Below, piece by piece: positions 41,673 through 44,496 of a DNA stretch of 44,496 nucleotides. Every line of letters starts with the position of its first letter. Position 1 is the first letter of the stretch. Under the pieces are notes generated by a model that was not told where the DNA came from, ran no database searches, and saw nothing but the letters and a program-made list of their open reading frames with translations. This DNA is from Verrucomicrobiia bacterium (GTDB lineage: Bacteria > Verrucomicrobiota > Verrucomicrobiia > Opitutales > Opitutaceae): NCBI GenBank assembly GCA_011525695.1, contig WYBX01000074.1, positions 1 through 44,496 of the forward strand, written 5' to 3'. The position numbers and the translations under genes are program-made.

Positions 41673-42881
41673 ATGAGCAACAAAACAACGTGGGAAAGAA
41701 CCTCCGTCCAAAACCTGCTCCGCAATGGAGCGAGCGGGCGGTATTACGCAAGGTGGACAATAGCCGGCAAGCAGAAATGGGTGAACCTCCACACCGATGT
41801 CTTCTCGGTTGCGAAACTCCGCCTGAATGACGAGGCCGCGGGCATCGAGGCGTTGCGCCAGAGCGCCTCGGCTGTCACCGAAGGTCAGGGGACAATGGGT
41901 GACCTCATGCAGGTCTATGAGTCGCGGACGAGGGCCAATACCGAACTGAAACCCGGGTCCATCACGGCGCGGCTCATCGCGCTCAAGAAGGTCCGCAGGA
42001 CATGGCCAGCACTCGAAGCGATGAAGCCCACCGCAGTAACCCCGGAGGCAGTGCAGGCGTGGGTGTCTCGCTTCAAGGGCGACGGGACCGGCTTTACTCC
42101 TCCCGGAGCTAGAACCGTCATCAAGGGCAACTCCGCCACCAGCATCAACCGCTCGATCGATACGATTCGGCGATTGATGGAAATCGCCATTGAGCGGGGC
42201 GCCATCCACCGGAATCCCGTCACCGTAACACCTGCCGACGGCCGCAGGCTGAAAAAGAAAGTCGCCCGGACGAAACTGGTCTTGCCGGGCTTCGCGGATG
42301 TCCAACGCCTTTTCACGGCAATCGAGAACAATGGCGCCGTGGGAGGTTGGGCCGCCGAAGCCGCCGACTTCTGCCGCTTCCTTGCCTATTCCGGTTGCCG
42401 TGTGGGCGAAGTTCCCGGTGTCACCTGGGCATGTGTGGACTGGGATCGAAAGCTGCTCCACGTGAGGGGCGTGCAACCGGCAAACCCCGAGCACAACGCA
42501 TTGAAAACCGAAAGTTCGGATCGGTTCGTGCCACTGTTCGAGGATCTGGAGGCGTTGTTGCAGAAGATTATCCAGCGCCGAAAGGCGGCCGCGATCTACA
42601 CCCGGGAGCGCCAGCCCGAAATCGCACCGGGCGATCGCGTCCTTCGGCTGCGGGAGGCGCAGAAGTCAATCGACCGCGCGTGCGCATCCCTGGGGATTCC
42701 GCGAATCACCCATCACGATTTTCGTCACTTGTTCGCAACCCGCTGCATCGAGTCCGGCGTGGATATTCCAACCGTTTCACGTTGGCTCGGTCACGCCGAC
42801 GGCGGTGCCCTTGCAATGCGGACCTACGGCCACCTACGGCAGGAGCACAGCACCGCGCAGGCGGCGAAGGTTCGCTTTTGA
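41673..42881 (+). CDS. Tyrosine recombinase/integrase of a genomic island
   Basis: 402 residues. An N-terminal AP2-like/arm-binding region (RNGASGRYYARWTIAGKQKW VNLHTDV), a SAM-like core-binding domain (about 70-185), then the catalytic domain with R243 in YSGCRVGEV, K279, H348-x-x-R351 in HHDFRHLFATR, H374 in WLGHADG and nucleophile Y385 in RTYGHLR. The complete R-K-H-R-H-Y set predicts activity. ATG 41673 has a good GGAG site seven bases upstream. It drives integration or excision of the island that continues to the right (AbiEii pair and beyond). The adjacent tRNA-Met is a plausible attachment site, although the gene lies at the tRNA 5' side. Confidence 0.93.
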   Translation: MSNKTTWERTSVQNLLRNGASGRYYARWTIAGKQKWVNLHTDVFSVAKLRLNDEAAGIEALRQSASAVTEGQGTMGDLMQVYESRTRANTELKPGSITARLIALKKVRRTWPALEAMKPTAVTPEAVQAWVSRFKGDGTGFTPPGARTVIKGNSATSINRSIDTIRRLMEIAIERGAIHRNPVTVTPADGRRLKKKVARTKLVLPGFADVQRLFTAIENNGAVGGWAAEAADFCRFLAYSGCRVGEVPGVTWACVDWDRKLLHVRGVQPANPEHNALKTESSDRFVPLFEDLEALLQKIIQRRKAAAIYTRERQPEIAPGDRVLRLREAQKSIDRACASLGIPRITHHDFRHLFATRCIESGVDIPTVSRWLGHADGGALAMRTYGHLRQEHSTAQAAKVRF

Positions 42882-43095
42882 GGCGTTGTTCAGCGTGGGC
42901 CGGTGCGTGCCGTCCGACCAGATCGCGAAGAGCATCGCGCCTCGAGAGGTGTGGCATCGAATGCGCGCAGCTTGCCGGTTTTCTCTCCGGTCGCGAGGCT
43001 GGGGAGCGCACATCGACGGCCGCCAATGTGCGCGTCAACAGCTTGTCACTTCTCCGCTATTCGGTCATGGTTGCTTCATGGTGAAGGCAACGCAC

Positions 43096-43428
43096 ATGAC
43101 CCTGCGGTCCCCGACGGCGCCGCTTGCGGAGGAGTTGTGTCGCCACCACACCTTACTCTCCAAACTCGCCCGCCGGTATATCTGGTGGCTATCCCCCAGC
43201 GAGGCGATGGACTACCCTGCGCGCGTGGTCGCGCAGGTCATGAATATCGGCGTTTTCGAAGACGCCAGCCGGCTCGCCGAGACCTTGGGTGACGATTGCC
43301 TGCGCGCAGTCTTGCGCCAGGCGGAGGCAGGGCAGTTCAACGACCGCTCATGGCATTATTGGCATTACCGGCTCGGCCTGGCGGAACCCGGCCACGTTCC
43401 GCCCCTGCCGGTGAGACGCATCCCGTAA
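43096..43428 (+). CDS. Putative antitoxin partner of AbiEii-type toxin
   Basis: 110 residues. Sequence blocks: HHTLLSKLARRYIWWLSPSE, AMDYPARVVAQVMNIGVFED, LGDDCLRAVLRQAEAGQFND, RSWHYWHYRLGL and PPLPVRRIP. I do not know the family by name, but small proteins with the YIWWL, VMNIG, GQFN and WHYWHYRLG pattern are, to my recollection, found just upstream of nucleotidyltransferase toxins. Its TAA stop overlaps the ATG of the next gene (TAATG), a coupling typical of toxin-antitoxin operons. ATG 43096 is preferred over 43078 because GAAGG lies eight bases before it. The upstream gap 42882-43095 shows no recognisable element. Confidence 0.6.
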   Translation: MTLRSPTAPLAEELCRHHTLLSKLARRYIWWLSPSEAMDYPARVVAQVMNIGVFEDASRLAETLGDDCLRAVLRQAEAGQFNDRSWHYWHYRLGLAEPGHVPPLPVRRIP

Positions 43429-44168
43429 TGGACACATTCGCCCCGCGACTGGACATCTTGCCCGCAGCGCAGCGCCTCCTCTGGCCACAGCTGCGGCCGA
43501 TTCAGAAATTCGGATACGTCCTTTACGGTGGCACCGCCATCGCGCTCCGGCTCGGACACCGACAGTCGGTGGACTTCGATTTCTTCAATTCCAATCCCGT
43601 AGATCCGGGGGCATTGCGGGCGGCTTTGCCGTTCCTGCGCACTGTCTCCGTGCGGCAGGAGCGCCCCAACACCTACGAGATCGAGACTGCGTCGGGAGTA
43701 AGGCTGGCTTTTTTTGGAGGGCTCGATTTTGGACGCGTGGGTCAGCCGCAGCAAACAAATGACGGCGTCCTGCAGGCGGCCTCGCTCGACGATCTCATGG
43801 CCACCAAGGTGAAGGTCATCCTCCAACGCTCGGAGTCGAAGGACTACCGCGATATCGCAGCCATGTTGCGCGCGGGCGTCCGCCTGGAAACCGGACTCGC
43901 GGCCGCGCAGAAAATGTATCACCCGACGTTTCCCCCCGCCGAGGCCTTGAAGGCACTGGTTTACTTCGAGGACGGCGACATGGCGCGGTTGTCCAAGGAG
44001 GATCGGGCGGTGCTGATCGAAGCGGCCGGCCGACTGAAGTCGCTTCCGACGGTAAAAGTGACTCCAGGCCTGGCGCCGAAACAGGCCGTCTCGATTGCAC
44101 CGGTAATTACACCGACAACTCGCAGGAGAATCGATCCACCCAGGCAGGGGCCGCGCATGGGTGTCTGA
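43428..44168 (+). CDS. AbiEii/AbiGii-family nucleotidyltransferase toxin
   Basis: 246 residues. The nucleotidyltransferase motif is YVLYGGTAIALRLGHRQSVDFDFF (residues 30-53; G34-G35, H44-R45, S47, D49 and D51 as the metal pair). Later come LDDLMATKVKVIL and the KDYRDIAAML motif typical of AbiEii. The fold transfers nucleotides onto RNA; AbiEii toxins modify tRNA ends and block growth or phage. The pair partner lies directly upstream, overlapping by one base, which favours a type IV-like toxin-antitoxin or abortive-infection role. It lies on the mobile island next to the recombinase. Confidence 0.85.
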   Translation: MDTFAPRLDILPAAQRLLWPQLRPIQKFGYVLYGGTAIALRLGHRQSVDFDFFNSNPVDPGALRAALPFLRTVSVRQERPNTYEIETASGVRLAFFGGLDFGRVGQPQQTNDGVLQAASLDDLMATKVKVILQRSESKDYRDIAAMLRAGVRLETGLAAAQKMYHPTFPPAEALKALVYFEDGDMARLSKEDRAVLIEAAGRLKSLPTVKVTPGLAPKQAVSIAPVITPTTRRRIDPPRQGPRMGV

Positions 44169-44231
44169 GTTGCCGAAGCAAAGTGGGCGCTGATCAGACT
44201 CCCTCGCGCCTGACACGGGACGCAGGACTGA

Positions 44232-44496
44232 TCACGACCTGATCGTGACGCCATTGACGGTGAGCACTTCGGCCCGGCCTGATTCGGTCATCCCCAGATT
44301 CTTCATCCGATCAGCCAACACTTCGGCGCCTCGCCCCTGGCGGTACAGCTCTTCGTCGTCACGACGAAAGTCCGAACCCCACGAGCCAACCATAGCACGG
44401 TGAAATCCAGCGTGCCAAAAATGAGAGACGCGTTGGGCAGCTTCTCGGCTACGAACCTTCCGTGGACGGATCAAATCTCGCCTACATCTGACTGAA
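44232..44496 (-). CDS. Unknown protein, 5' end beyond window
   Basis: Open frame running in from the right edge and ending MTESGRAEVLTVNGVTIRS. 87 codons are visible, with SWGSDFRRDDEELYRQGRGA and EVLADRMKNLGM. I recognise no family, signal or membrane segment. A 6-bp inverted repeat TCACGA-CCTGA-TCGTGA covers its stop codon (44232-44248) and may terminate it. It converges with the AbiEii gene, 63 bp apart. A chance open frame cannot be excluded, but composition is protein-like. Confidence 0.4.
   Translation of the reverse strand, partial: SVRCRRDLIRPRKVRSREAAQRVSHFWHAGFHRAMVGSWGSDFRRDDEELYRQGRGAEVLADRMKNLGMTESGRAEVLTVNGVTIRS

Overview
The window is GC-rich DNA of a Gram-negative bacterium, most likely a verrucomicrobium of the family Opitutaceae. 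This rests on the style of the large TonB-dependent receptor at 38216-41098 (an 'ETIELSPFTV' plug start and SUSC-like length), a secreted glycoside-hydrolase/beta-lactamase fusion, frequent lack of clear Shine-Dalgarno sequences, and dispersed ATGGAG-type stem-loop repeats. The assignment is an inference; no rRNA is present.

Left part (1-9349): housekeeping genes on the minus strand (argH, an MFS carrier, mutL, then glgP truncated by the window edge) and two plus-strand genes (a small exported protein and a zinc-LID adenylate kinase), followed by a degenerate DksA-like gene. A transposase-tail relic sits between mutL and glgP. Region 9503-17504 is one tightly overlapping minus-strand operon: TonB receptor, YfiR-like periplasmic protein, hybrid histidine kinase, receiver-kinase, PAS kinase, single-domain response regulator. 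It looks like a complete signalling cassette that couples an outer-membrane receptor to a phosphorelay.

Middle (17791-23555), plus strand: exported metallophosphatase, Ku DNA-end-binding protein, a 450-bp block of structured repeats with a compensatory base change between two 69-bp copies, a DinG-type iron-sulphur helicase, a PP2C phosphatase and a small TPR-like protein.

Region 23629-41098 is the most interesting: an eight-gene minus-strand catabolic operon (BKACE-family enzyme, GH36-like alpha-galactosidase, Asp/Glu racemase-like enzyme, MFS sugar-acid carrier, D-lyxose isomerase-like cupin, a giant GH/cadherin/serine-hydrolase fusion, a beta-propeller protein, a DUF1593 nucleoside-hydrolase-like protein), a divergent XylR-type AraC regulator, and a large TonB receptor. 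I found a 17-nt element, 14 of 17 bases identical, at the same place relative to promoter-like boxes upstream of both the operon and the receptor. This suggests one regulon that imports and degrades an unidentified galactose-containing or unusual glycoside.

Right end (41099-44496): head-to-head repeats, a strong 13-bp hairpin, a frameshifted GIY-YIG nuclease relic, tRNA-Met(CAT), a tyrosine recombinase, an AbiEii-type toxin-antitoxin pair and a partial unknown gene. This is the edge of a mobile island that runs out of the window.
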